From: Amycolatopsis oliviviridis
GTDB taxonomy: Bacteria > Actinomycetota > Actinomycetes > Mycobacteriales > Pseudonocardiaceae
Direction: 5' to 3'
Assembly: GCF_014654365.1 (NCBI RefSeq)
Contig: NZ_BNAY01000011.1
Coordinates: 124,001-188,000, forward strand
DNA: 64,000 nucleotides
The notes under the pieces are model-generated. The model was not told the DNA's origin. It saw only the letters and a program-made list of their open reading frames with translations, and searched no databases. Positions 28,641 through 36,649 of the stretch are shown here, in pieces. Position numbers and translations under genes: made by a program. How positions within the stretch are numbered: position 1 is the stretch's first letter; each line of letters begins with the position of its first letter.

Positions 28641-29519
28641 ATCGCGCAAAGTCTGCTCAATCGTCACCTTGACCGGTTCAACATGATCAAGCTTGAGCAC
28701 TCCCAAGAGCCGCCGCACCTCGACGGCGACCGCGGCCCGCCCGGCGCCGAGGTACTTCCGCGGGTCCACGCGCTCCGGATGCGCACGCCAGTCGTCCGCG
28801 ACGGCCGCCGTGAACACCTTGTTGAGCTGGGTGGCGATATTGATCTTCGTCATCCCCGCTCGCACCGCTTCGGCCAGCCCCTCGTCGGGCACGCCCGACG
28901 AGCCGTGCAGCACCAACGGCACCGGCACCCGCCCCTCCAGCTGCGCGATCAGCTCGAAGTCCAGTGCGGCGTCACGGGTGAGCATGGCGTGCGAACTGCC
29001 CACCGCCACCGCCAGCGCGTCGACGCCGGTGGACGCGACGAACTCCGCCGCTTCGTCCGGATCGGTGCGCGCGCCGGGCGCGTGGACGCCGTCCTTGCCC
29101 CCGACCTCGCCGAGTTCGGCCTCGACCCACACTCCGTGATCGTGGCAGTACGCGGCGACTTCACGGGTCGCGCGCACGTTGTCGGTGTAGTCCAGTTTGG
29201 ACGCGTCGAACATGACGGATCCGAAGCCGAGCGCGACGGCCTCGCGGACGAGGTCGGCCGATTCGGCGTGGTCGAGATGCACCGCGACCGGAATGGCCGC
29301 CTCCCTGGCCGCGGCCAGTGCCGCCGTGCCGACCGGCGCCAGTGAGCCGTGGTACTTCACGGCGTTCTGGCTCAGCTGCACGATGACCGGCGCTTCCGCT
29401 TCGGTGGCGCCGTCGATGATCGCGGTGATGTGTTCGAGCTGGATCGCGTTGAACGCGCCGCAGCCGTGCCGGGCCGCCGCGGCGGCTCCGACGATCTCCC
29501 CGGTTCCTGCCAGAGGCAT
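28638..29519 (-). CDS. class II fructose/tagatose-bisphosphate aldolase
   Basis: A 293-residue zinc-dependent aldolase: the metal site VHLDHAE near residue 80, EAELGEVGGKDG in the middle, VAVGSSHAM and LHGSSGV for the phosphate loop and second zinc histidine. It cleaves a ketohexose bisphosphate to dihydroxyacetone phosphate and an aldehyde. Class II GatY/KbaY-type tagatose enzymes look the same at this level, and neighbours (PfkB kinase, AgaS-like isomerase) favour tagatose or a related ketose. AGGAG is 8 bases ahead of ATG 29519. This is not expected to be the glycolytic housekeeping copy. Confidence 0.9.
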   Translation of the reverse strand: MPLAGTGEIVGAAAAARHGCGAFNAIQLEHITAIIDGATEAEAPVIVQLSQNAVKYHGSLAPVGTAALAAAREAAIPVAVHLDHAESADLVREAVALGFGSVMFDASKLDYTDNVRATREVAAYCHDHGVWVEAELGEVGGKDGVHAPGARTDPDEAAEFVASTGVDALAVAVGSSHAMLTRDAALDFELIAQLEGRVPVPLVLHGSSGVPDEGLAEAVRAGMTKINIATQLNKVFTAAVADDWRAHPERVDPRKYLGAGRAAVAVEVRRLLGVLKLDHVEPVKVTIEQTLRD

Positions 29520-29529
29520 GACTGTTCTC

Positions 29530-30435
29530 CTAGGTCGTGTCCGGGAGCTCCGGGCGGGCGCGCACGGCGACCAGCCCCTGTTCGGCTCGGTAGTGCGCGA
29601 GGTCGACGTCGCCGGCGAGCGGCCCGAGCACGGCCGCCCCGGACAGCGCGACGGCCCGGCGCAGGATGTCCGGCCAGGCTTCGGCGCGGCTCAACCCCAG
29701 CGCGAGCGCCGCGACGACGGCGTCGCCCGCGCCGGTGGTGTTGCCGGTGAGCACAGTGGACGGTGCCGCGTGCCAGGTACCGGACCCGGTCACCGCCAGC
29801 AGCCCCTCCGCCCCCAGCGACACGACGACCGCGTCCGCCCCGGCCCGGCGGAGTTCGTTCGCGGCGGCCACCGGGTCACGCAGGCCGGTGACCTCGCGCA
29901 GTTCGTCGGCGTTCGGTTTGACCACGGACGGCCGCCCGGCCAGTCCGGCGAGCAGCGCTTCACCGGAAGTGTCCAAGATGGACGGTGCCGCGCCGAGCAG
30001 CCCGGCGTATCCCCCGGCTCCCGGCGGGAGGCTGCCCGAGCAGACGAGCACGTCCGCCCGGCTCGCCCGGACGGCCGCCGCAAGCGTTTGCCATTCGTGT
30101 TCCATGAGCCGTGGCCCGGGCTCGTTCAGCAGCGTGACCGAGCCGTCGTCCGCCAGGACCGTTGTGGTACGCCGGGTTTCCCCGCCGACCGGGACAACGT
30201 CGGCCGGGATGCCCGCCGCCTCGAGGTCGCTCTCGACTACGGCTCCCGTCACGCCGCCGGCCGTGAGGATCGCGTGGACGTCGGCACCGAGTGTGCGCAG
30301 TACGCGGGCGACGTTGACGCCCTTGCCGCCCGCCCGGTGCCGCACTTCTCTCGCCCGGTGCACCCCGCCGGGCTGGAGACCGTCCACTGTGTACGTGACG
30401 TCCAGCGCGGTGTTCGGCGTGACGGTGACGATCAC
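29530..30435 (-). CDS. PfkB-family sugar-phosphate kinase (1-phosphofructokinase / tagatose-6-phosphate kinase type)
   Basis: A 301-residue ribokinase-fold enzyme: N-terminal PNTALDVTY and HRAGGKGVNVARVL substrate motif, VVKPNADELREVTG, and C-terminal TGNTTGAGDAVVAAL with the GAGD catalytic aspartate. The LacC/FruK subfamily phosphorylates fructose-1-P, tagatose-6-P or similar ketose phosphates. Starts at GTG 30435, 7 bases after the isomerase stop and 10 bases before the aldolase gene. It is the middle step of the proposed isomerase-kinase-aldolase route. Confidence 0.9.
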   Translation of the reverse strand: MIVTVTPNTALDVTYTVDGLQPGGVHRAREVRHRAGGKGVNVARVLRTLGADVHAILTAGGVTGAVVESDLEAAGIPADVVPVGGETRRTTTVLADDGSVTLLNEPGPRLMEHEWQTLAAAVRASRADVLVCSGSLPPGAGGYAGLLGAAPSILDTSGEALLAGLAGRPSVVKPNADELREVTGLRDPVAAANELRRAGADAVVVSLGAEGLLAVTGSGTWHAAPSTVLTGNTTGAGDAVVAALALGLSRAEAWPDILRRAVALSGAAVLGPLAGDVDLAHYRAEQGLVAVRARPELPDTT

Positions 30436-30442
30436 GGCGGCC

Positions 30443-31324
30443 TCAGGTCAGGACGACGGAACGGGTGAGACTGCGGGGGTTGTCCGGGTCGAGGCCCTTG
30501 CGGGCGGCGATCGCCCCGGCGACGCGCTGCGCGCGGACCAGGTCGGCGAGCGGGTCCAAGCCGCTCTCGACGAACAGGCCACCGGCGCGGGCGACGTCGT
30601 CGGCCAGGCCTTCCGGCGCCTGCCCGAACATCCAGGTCACGCGGCCGGGTTCACTGATGCTGATCGGACCGTGCCGGTAGTCCCACGCCGGGTACGACTC
30701 CGTCCACAGTAGACAGGCCTCCCGGAACTTGAGCGCGGCCTCGTTCGCGATGCCCACGGACCAGCCGGTGCCGAGGAAGCTGAACTGCTCCGCGCCGACC
30801 AGTTTGTCGGGCAGCGGTTCGGCGAGCACGCGCTCGGCCTGATCGGCGACCGCCGTCAGATCCTCGCCGAGGTTCGCGCGCAGCATCGCCAGCGCCGTCG
30901 TGGCGAAGCGGGTCTGCACGACCGAACGTTCGTCCACGACGGACAGGTCGACGATCGTGTCCGCGGCGTTCTCGATCTCGCGCGGCACTCCGGTGATCGC
31001 GATGGTCGGCGTCTTGCCCCGCAGCTTCGCCAGCAGGGCGTGGACCTCGGTCGTCGTACCCGACCGGGTCAGCGCCACGACGTGGTCGTAACCACGGCCG
31101 ACCGGGAATTCCGACGCGGCGAAGGCGTCTGTCTCGCCGAGCCCCGCGGACTCGCGAAGGACGGCGTACGCCTGGCCGATGAACCACGACGTGCCGCAGC
31201 CGACGATCGCGACCCGCGCGCCCGGCGGCGGCAGCAGATCACTGTTCGCCGAGGCCAGAGCCGCCGCGTCCCGCCAGCAGCAGGGCTGGCTCGCGATCTC
31301 CGCCGCCATGAAGGTCCCGCTCAT
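30443..31324 (-). CDS. SIS domain sugar isomerase/deaminase (AgaS-like)
   Basis: A 293-residue protein with two SIS domains: VAIVGCGTSWFIGQAYAVLRE then ALTRSGTTTEVHALL for the first, FLGTGWSVGIANEAALKFREA with YPAWDYRHGP for the second. This is the layout of AgaS/GlmS-type aldose-ketose isomerases and aminosugar-phosphate deaminases. It is the first gene of the locus, downstream of a promoter region carrying TGCGTGAAA and CACAAAACTGC. ATG 31324 is chosen; ATG 31309 is an alternative. The exact substrate is not readable; galactosamine-6-phosphate type is my best guess. Confidence 0.82.
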   Translation of the reverse strand: MSGTFMAAEIASQPCCWRDAAALASANSDLLPPPGARVAIVGCGTSWFIGQAYAVLRESAGLGETDAFAASEFPVGRGYDHVVALTRSGTTTEVHALLAKLRGKTPTIAITGVPREIENAADTIVDLSVVDERSVVQTRFATTALAMLRANLGEDLTAVADQAERVLAEPLPDKLVGAEQFSFLGTGWSVGIANEAALKFREACLLWTESYPAWDYRHGPISISEPGRVTWMFGQAPEGLADDVARAGGLFVESGLDPLADLVRAQRVAGAIAARKGLDPDNPRSLTRSVVLT

Positions 31325-31349
31325 GAACTCCCCATCCGTGCCAGTTGTG

Positions 31350-31420
31350 CGCAATAGCTGTCACGTTAGGTGCAGTTTTGTGCAACGTCAATGCTCTGTT
31401 AGCGCACTTTCACGCAATTG
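31350..31420 (-). promoter_or_regulatory. promoter and candidate DeoR operators of the isomerase-kinase-aldolase genes
   Basis: Reading minus: TCAATTGCGTGAAAGTGCGC, then TTGACGTTGCACAAAACTGC, then TATTGCGCACAAC. TTGCGTGAAA and CACAAAACTGC are shared with the importer promoter. The region is AT-richer than its surroundings. Confidence 0.6.
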
Positions 31421-31466
31421 ACTCGCTCAGATGTGCAGGATGAACCTGGTCGCCTACCGTGGACGG

Positions 31467-31963
31467 ATGCGGATCGTCTCGCTGCTCCCGGCCGCGACGG
31501 ACTTCGTCGCGACCCTCGGGCTCCTCGGGTCACTGGCCGGTCGGACCCACGAATGCGACTGGCCGCCCGGCGCCCTCGACGACGTCCCGGTGGTCACGAG
31601 CAGCGCGATCGACCACGACGTGCTGTCGAGCCGGGAGATCTCGGCGGCCGTCGGCGGCGAGCACCGCGGGTCGGGCCTGTACGCCCTCAATGACGTCTTC
31701 GCCTGCCTGACCACGCTCGGCGAGGTACTGGACGTCCCCGATCGCGCGTCGCGGCCATCGAATGGCTCGATCCGCTCTGGCCTGCCGGGCACTGGGTCCC
31801 GGAGCAGATCGAAGCCGCCGGCGGCCTCCCTCTGCTGACCGGGCTGCCCGGTTGGGACGACCTCCCGGCCGTGCGCATTCTGGATGGCCCGGCCTACTTC
31901 AACCGTCCGGGCCCCCGCGTCGTCGACGGCGCCGAACTCCTCGCGGACGTCCTTCACGAGTGA
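31467..31963 (+). pseudogene. decayed cobalamin/siderophore-type binding protein (BtuF-like)
   Basis: The first 90 codons (MRIVSLLPAATDFVATLG, GRTHECDWPPGALDDVPVVT, SSREISAAV) match the N-terminus of BtuF-like helical-backbone binding proteins. A second segment in another frame (IEWLDPLWPAGHWVPEQIE, then YFNRPGPRVVDGAELLADVL) matches the C-terminus. The family is about 280-300 residues; here the middle is missing and the frame shifts near 31745. Large internal deletion plus frameshift mark a pseudogene. No signal peptide is present, as in many actinobacterial members of this group. Confidence 0.85.
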
Positions 31964-31982
31964 CTGGCGTCACTTCGAAAGC

Positions 31983-32009
31983 TGTCACAACCTCTCCGTC
32001 CCAGTCGTC
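31983..32009 (+). promoter_or_regulatory. ECF41-type sigma factor promoter
   Basis: TGTCACA (31983-31989), a 16-base spacer and CGTC (32006-32009) match the published ECF41 promoter exactly. Transcription would begin near 32016, 26 bases before the carboxymuconolactone decarboxylase-type gene, a classic ECF41 target class. Confidence 0.85.
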
Positions 32010-32041
32010 ATGTGTGCAGAAACCGACGGAGAGGAAAGATC

Positions 32042-32515
32042 ATGGAAGCGCGATTCAACCTGTTCGAGAACGAGGTCGCCGTCAAGTTCGTCAAGCGCCT
32101 CGGCGCCGCGAGCCGTCCGATCGAGGAGTCCTCGCTGCCGCACGCGACACAGGAACTGGTGAAGCTGCGGGCCAGCCAGATCAACGGCTGCGGCTTCTGC
32201 ACCGACATGCACAGCAAGGACGCCGCGCACGCCGGTGAGACCTCGGTGCGGCTCAACCTCGTCGCCGCCTGGCGGGAAGCGAACGTGTTCACCGAGGCGG
32301 AGCGCGCGGCACTGGCGCTCACCGAGGAGGGCACCCGCATCGCCGACGCGCACGCCGGTGTCAGCGAGGAGACCTGGGCACAGGTGCGCAAGCACTACAA
32401 CGACGAGGAGATCGGCGCCCTGATCTCCCTGGTGGCCACGATCAACGCCTACAACCGGCTGAACGTCATCGCGGGGACCCCGGCCGGCGACTACCGGCCC
32501 GGCATGTTCGGCTGA
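32042..32515 (+). CDS. carboxymuconolactone decarboxylase family protein (AhpD-like)
   Basis: A 157-residue all-helical protein with the AhpD-type active site INGCGFCTDMHSKDA, where the CxxC pair and the following His form a peroxidase/disulfide centre. TPAGDYRPGMF closes the protein. Members behind ECF41 promoters belong to the COE group (carboxymuconolactone decarboxylase, oxidoreductase, epimerase); their physiological substrate is unknown. GAGAGGAAAG precedes ATG 32042. The sigma factor gene that normally lies next door is absent here. Confidence 0.9.
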   Translation: MEARFNLFENEVAVKFVKRLGAASRPIEESSLPHATQELVKLRASQINGCGFCTDMHSKDAAHAGETSVRLNLVAAWREANVFTEAERAALALTEEGTRIADAHAGVSEETWAQVRKHYNDEEIGALISLVATINAYNRLNVIAGTPAGDYRPGMFG

Positions 32516-32573
32516 GCCTCGCGTTCACCGACAAGAGGGGTGCCTCGCCGGACAACGATTCGGGAGGTTCGCG

Positions 32574-33068
32574 GTGCTAAACCTTCGGAAACAGCGATCC
32601 TTCCGGAGGTTTCAGCCCGTGGAACTCGACGTCCGCTTCTTCCCCGTGACCGGCACCCACCAGCTCACCACCGATCTCGTCGGGCTGCGGGCGAACTTCC
32701 ACTACGGCTCGGGGAACGTGCTGGAGCAGCACTACGCGGATCGGACGACGATGATCTGGACCGGCGTGTCCGGCGATTTCACCGGCGTCCGACAGAAGGA
32801 GAAGACGTTGCGCGTGTTCGCCGTCGGTCCCGCCCAGTACTTCGTGACCTGGTACGAAACCGGGACCGTCGCGACCGCCGCGCACGGCGAGGTCTTCGAC
32901 GGCGGCTATCCCATCGCGGTGATGGCGGACTTCGAGCGCCTGGTCGCGACCGCGGCCTACACGAACCCGCGTGAGGACGGCGGGCAGTATTTCCTGGTCG
33001 ACCAGGCGACCATCGAGATCCTGGACAAGCCGCACGGGTGGCCTTCGTTCCCTGAGCCACGGTCGTGA
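32574..33068 (+). CDS. MoaF-related calycin-like protein
   Basis: A 164-residue soluble protein whose body (LVGLRANFHYGSGNVLEQHY, TTMIWTGVSG, FFVTWYETGTVATAAH-like strand FVTWYETGTV, DQATIEIL) resembles the lipocalin-like beta barrel of MoaF-related/phenolic-acid-decarboxylase-like proteins. The reaction is unknown. GTG 32574 has GGGAGG 6-7 bases upstream. It follows the AhpD-like gene by 58 bases on the same strand and may share its ECF41 promoter. Confidence 0.65.
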   Translation: MLNLRKQRSFRRFQPVELDVRFFPVTGTHQLTTDLVGLRANFHYGSGNVLEQHYADRTTMIWTGVSGDFTGVRQKEKTLRVFAVGPAQYFVTWYETGTVATAAHGEVFDGGYPIAVMADFERLVATAAYTNPREDGGQYFLVDQATIEILDKPHGWPSFPEPRS

Positions 33069-33084
33069 GAGGCCAGTACGCGAA

Positions 33085-33113
33085 CTGACCACCGCAGCTC
33101 TAGAAGCGATAAT
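33085..33113 (+). promoter_or_regulatory. sigma-70-type promoter driving a leaderless start
   Basis: CTGACC (33085-33090), 17-base spacer, GATAAT (33108-33113); ATG 33120 lies where transcription should begin. The local AT richness stands out. Confidence 0.6.
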
Positions 33114-33119
33114 TACCGG

Positions 33120-33436
33120 ATGAGTGAATCCGAGGTGGCGGCCGAGGAAGCCGAGAGCAACGCCTGCGGACGATGTCCGTCGTCGCGGCGTTGAGCGAAT
33201 GGCTCGTGCATACGAACCGGCGCCACAACGGCTCGTGGACCCAACGCTACGAACACGGACTCCCGGTCACCGACCTGACCCCGATCGCCGACGACGGCAC
33301 GACCGGGACCATCGTCCATTTCCACCCGCAGCGAAACCTGCGAACGACGGCCCAGCCGCCGGCAAGCACGCTGAAGCGATGGACCGAGTCATGGCAGCAG
33401 CTGTCCACCGAGACGATTGACCGGAGAATCGGCTGA
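33120..33436 (+). pseudogene. gyrB-like ATPase-domain remnant
   Basis: From 33173 the frame reads SVVAALSEWLVHTNRRHNGS, QRYEHGLPVTDL and DDGTTGTIVHFHP, matching the part of the GyrB GHKL ATPase domain that follows the GVGxSVVNAL motif (the TGT strand is diagnostic). The N-terminal Glu/Asp ATP-site half and the transducer domain are absent, and the leaderless ATG 33120 reads a different frame that stops after 24 codons. The remnant ends at 33436 after 87 codons. It is most simply a fragment of an extra type II topoisomerase gene, not a working gyrase. Confidence 0.65.
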
Positions 33437-33472
33437 CCTCGACTATCGCACCCCGGTTTCCCCGACGTCGGC

Positions 33473-34729
33473 CTATGTCCTGAGGTGCATCGTGTTGCGC
33501 CTCGGTTCTCCCGTGGGGTCGAGGTAGGCGGGGGCGATGAACTCCGGCAGGCCGTCCTGGGCGATCTGGACTTTCCACTCGCTGTGGTGGATCAGCCGGT
33601 GGTGCTTGGTGCAGAGCAGCACCAGGTTGTCGATTTTCGTTTCGCCATGGTGCCGCCAGAAAACAATGTGGTGTGCCGTACAACGCGGTACCGGCATATC
33701 GCAGCCTGGGAACGCGCAGCCACCGTCGCGGATCGTGAGTGCGTACTTCTGGGCCAGTGAAACGGTGCGTTTCGACCGGCCGATGTCGAGAGGTTCGCCC
33801 GCGGTACCGAGAACACCCGGGCGCACGCGGGCATCGCAGGCCAGGATCCGGGCGTCGGTCGCGCTGATCGGACCCACCAGGTCCAGGTGTGCTTCGCCGA
33901 GGTCGTTGATCAGGTCCTCGTAGGACATGGTGACCAGGATGTGGGTGGCTTCCCCGGCTTGGCCAGGCAAGTTCCGGCTGGTCGTCTTGAGCCGGACGTA
34001 GTCGGTGAAGGCATCCCCGTAGCGCTCATCCTGCGTGCGAGAGTCCCGGACACCGTCGATCGCCTTATGCGGCTTGGCCATCGGATCCAGATCAGACTTC
34101 AACCGCGCATACGTTTCCAGATCCAGCGTGCCCTTCAAACCCAAGGTCCCGTCGCGGTGCTTGACGAACCGCAGTTCCGGACGGACATCTTTGGGATCCT
34201 CATTGCGGGGCTCTTTCCCGTCGGGATCGAGCTTGTCCAGCAGGCGTCGCCCGGCCCGGGCGATAGCACGCGGCCCGGCGTGACGAGCCAGGCCGACCAG
34301 GATCTTCTCCCCGCCCCGAACCTTCTCCTCCGGCACCCAAGACGGGATCCGGGCGAGAGTGCGGATGATGGCGTCGATCTGCGAACCACCGATCGCACCC
34401 TCTGCAGCTGCCCCAGCAGTCAAAGGCGCTAAAGGCGGGGCAGGATCTCCACCGACGGACGGGCCGGGATACAAAGCCAACACCCGATCCGCTCGATCTT
34501 TGGCTTCCTTCTCAGTCACATGGAAGTCCTCATAGATCATCGCCGCCAACGTCGAATGACCACTGCATCCGCGAACCCCGCGAAGGTTGATTTCCGCCAG
34601 GATCGCGTTCTGCTCCGCATCCAACTGACGCTTGAGAACTTCCAGTTCCTGCTTGCGCGCATGCAACACAGCCGTGTCGACACGCCACCACTCGGTGGGC
34701 GTCGTCTGGGATGCGCTGTCATTGGCCAC
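33473..34729 (-). CDS. DUF222 / HNH endonuclease domain protein
   Basis: A 418-residue member of the DUF222-HNH family that is multi-copy in actinomycetes. The N-terminal helical DUF222 region (RVDTAVLHARKQELEVLK to about 290) is followed by the HNH nuclease core GGCAFPGCDMPVPRCTAHHI, then FWRHHGETKIDNLVLLC and HHRLIHH. The fold would cut DNA with a divalent metal, but these proteins have no settled role; some lie in selfish intervening elements. Start is GTG 34729. GC content of the gene is slightly lower than its neighbours, and it sits beside a gyrB fragment and a repeat, consistent with an acquired segment. Confidence 0.9.
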   Translation of the reverse strand: MANDSASQTTPTEWWRVDTAVLHARKQELEVLKRQLDAEQNAILAEINLRGVRGCSGHSTLAAMIYEDFHVTEKEAKDRADRVLALYPGPSVGGDPAPPLAPLTAGAAAEGAIGGSQIDAIIRTLARIPSWVPEEKVRGGEKILVGLARHAGPRAIARAGRRLLDKLDPDGKEPRNEDPKDVRPELRFVKHRDGTLGLKGTLDLETYARLKSDLDPMAKPHKAIDGVRDSRTQDERYGDAFTDYVRLKTTSRNLPGQAGEATHILVTMSYEDLINDLGEAHLDLVGPISATDARILACDARVRPGVLGTAGEPLDIGRSKRTVSLAQKYALTIRDGGCAFPGCDMPVPRCTAHHIVFWRHHGETKIDNLVLLCTKHHRLIHHSEWKVQIAQDGLPEFIAPAYLDPTGEPRRNTMHLRT

Positions 34730-34819
34730 GGAATCGACATTACATCGATTCGAACACCTGTGCTATCACATATTCATGCGACACCTGAATACGCTATTCC
34801 AGCTGAAGGAAAGCGATAG

Positions 34820-34876
34820 TCGCGAGCGATAAGGACGGTTATTGAGGGGTAAGGCAAAGGTGTCTTGTCGGGTGCC
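34820..34876 (+). repeat. composite flank: half of the GTGAGTGGTAA arm plus GGTAAGGC word
   Basis: TCGCGAGCGATAAGGACGGTT (34820-34840) matches the left arm and loop start of the polA hairpin (4352-4372) at 17 of 21 bases but has no right arm. It runs into GGGTAAGGCAAAGGTGTCTT (34847-34866). The same order occurs at 58527-58585. Confidence 0.7.
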
Positions 34877-34922
34877 AAGTCCGTGAAGGCCTGCGGTCGG
34901 CAAGGGGGCGCGCCCTCCGAGA

Positions 34923-34979
34923 GTGTTGTGAAAGCCACTTTCGCAACCTTCAAGGTTGCGAAAGTGGCTTTCACAACAC
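34923..34979. repeat. 28-base-arm perfect inverted repeat (GTGAAAG/CTTTCAC family)
   Basis: Arms 34923-34950 and 34952-34979 are exact complements with one base between. Each arm is itself a near palindrome (GTGAAAGCCACTTTCGC). It lies between divergent starts, 194 bases before the HNH gene start and 225 bases before the APC permease, so it cannot be the terminator of either. Confidence 0.93.
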
Positions 34980-35203
34980 GTTCCAGCAGAGGCCGCAGAA
35001 TCGCGCACCCCGACGAGCAACATCCAGGGCCTCGCGAGTGCTGCTGACCGCTCTAACCATCCCTGCCACTCACAAGGCCCTGGACCGACCGGGCCTCGCA
35101 CCGAAGACCAGGCGCGGGCGAACAAGCACCGAGCGCGCAAAGGCAAAGCCCGTGCCCCCGGCCGCTCCCATACTGGCCGTCCAGCCTGAGAAGAGGAGCG
35201 CAC

Positions 35204-36649
35204 ATGAGCCGAGACGACACGTCGCTCGCGAAGAATGTCCTGGGCGTGCCAGGCATCGTGTTCCTCGTGCTCGCCGCGGTCGCGCCCCTCACCGGGATGA
35301 TCGTGATCGCGGCCATCGGCATCGCGGTGGGCAACGGCGGCGGCATGGTCGCGGCGTTCCTGCTGGCCACGGTCGTGCTGCTGCTGTTCGCGGTCGGCTA
35401 CGCGCAGATGTCGCGGGTGCTCACCAGCGCAGGCGGCTTCTACGCCTTCGTGGTCAAGGGATTGGGCCGGACACCGGGACTCGTCGCCGGCTTCGTCGCG
35501 ATGCTCGGCTACAACTGTTTCGTGGCGGGCGCGATCGGGACGAGCGGGTTCTTCACCTCCACCGCGATCGACGACGTCTTCGGCTTGAAGCTCGATTGGC
35601 TGTTCTGGAGCGCGCTTTCGGTCGTGCTGGCCCTCCTGCTCAGCCGCCGCGGCATCGCGGTCAGCGCGAAGGTGCTGGGCGTCTCGCTGATCCTCGAAGT
35701 GTCGATTCTGCTGATCATGGACTTCAGCGTGCTGTTCCGGCACGGCTTTTCCTTCGCCGCGTTCAGCCCGTCCGTCATGTTCCAGGGGGCAGGCGGCCTG
35801 GCGTTGTTGTTCGCCGCCAACGCTTTCATCGGATTCGAGGCGACGGCGTTGTTCGGCGAGGAGGCGAAGGACCCCAAGCGGACGATCCCGCGCGCGACCT
35901 ACATCGCCATCGGGTTCATCGGGGTGTTCGCCGCGTTCACGACCTGGGCCGTGGTCAGCGCGATCGGCGCCGAGCAGGCGCAGGACGTGGCCGCCGCGCA
36001 CCTGTCGAGCGGGGATCTCGTGCTCTCGGTCGCGCAGGAGTACCTCGGCGGCCCGCTGACCAAGGTGATGTTGCTGCTCCTGGTGGTCAGCCTGTTCGCG
36101 GCGCTGCTCGCGCTGCACAATTCGGCCACCCGGTATCTGTACGCGCTGGGACGGGTCGGCGTGCTGCCGCGCCTGCTGGGGAAGACCAATCCGCGCAACG
36201 GGGCACCGCGCTACGCCTCGATCGTCCAGCTGGCCTTCGGTTCGGTGGTGGCGCTGGCGTTCCGGCTCGCCGGGCTCGACCCGGTCGCCGACCTCACCGC
36301 GAGCATGACCGGCTTCGGCACCCTCGGCATCCTCACCCTGCAGCTGTTCGCGGCGGTGGCGATCCTCGTGTACTTCCGCCGGACCCGGGACCGCCGGGTG
36401 GTGAAGACGCTGATCGCTCCCGGCCTCGGCGCCGTGGGGCTCGGACTCATCGTGACGCTGGCCATCCTCAACTTCCCGACGCTCGCCGGGTCGAGCAACG
36501 GCGTCGTCCCGCTGCTGCCGTGGCTGCTCCTGATCGTCGCGCTGGCCGGGCTCGCGCTCGCCGGCTGGCTGCGCCGGTTCCGTCCCTCGGTGTACGCGGC
36601 GCTGGAGGACGACCTGGAACGCGAACCGTCAGACGTTGTTGGTCAGTGA
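35204..36649 (+). CDS. APC-superfamily amino acid/polyamine permease
   Basis: A 481-residue membrane protein with 12 predicted segments. The N-terminal GVPGIVFLVLAAVAPLTGM and the segment LLFAANAFIGFEATALFGEEAKDPKRTIPRA are hallmarks of the APC family. It probably moves an amino acid or amine by cation symport or exchange across the cell membrane; the ligand is not readable. GAGAAGAGGAG precedes ATG 35204. It converges on the GntR gene with a 21-base overlap. The 470-base upstream region contains a hairpin and flank repeat. Confidence 0.9.
   Translation: MSRDDTSLAKNVLGVPGIVFLVLAAVAPLTGMIVIAAIGIAVGNGGGMVAAFLLATVVLLLFAVGYAQMSRVLTSAGGFYAFVVKGLGRTPGLVAGFVAMLGYNCFVAGAIGTSGFFTSTAIDDVFGLKLDWLFWSALSVVLALLLSRRGIAVSAKVLGVSLILEVSILLIMDFSVLFRHGFSFAAFSPSVMFQGAGGLALLFAANAFIGFEATALFGEEAKDPKRTIPRATYIAIGFIGVFAAFTTWAVVSAIGAEQAQDVAAAHLSSGDLVLSVAQEYLGGPLTKVMLLLLVVSLFAALLALHNSATRYLYALGRVGVLPRLLGKTNPRNGAPRYASIVQLAFGSVVALAFRLAGLDPVADLTASMTGFGTLGILTLQLFAAVAILVYFRRTRDRRVVKTLIAPGLGAVGLGLIVTLAILNFPTLAGSSNGVVPLLPWLLLIVALAGLALAGWLRRFRPSVYAALEDDLEREPSDVVGQ

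Noticed and set aside
31359..31391. Second ECF41-type promoter (TGTCACG ... CGTC)
   Set aside because: Spacing between the two boxes is about 20 bases and the -35 differs, too far from TGTCACA-N16.
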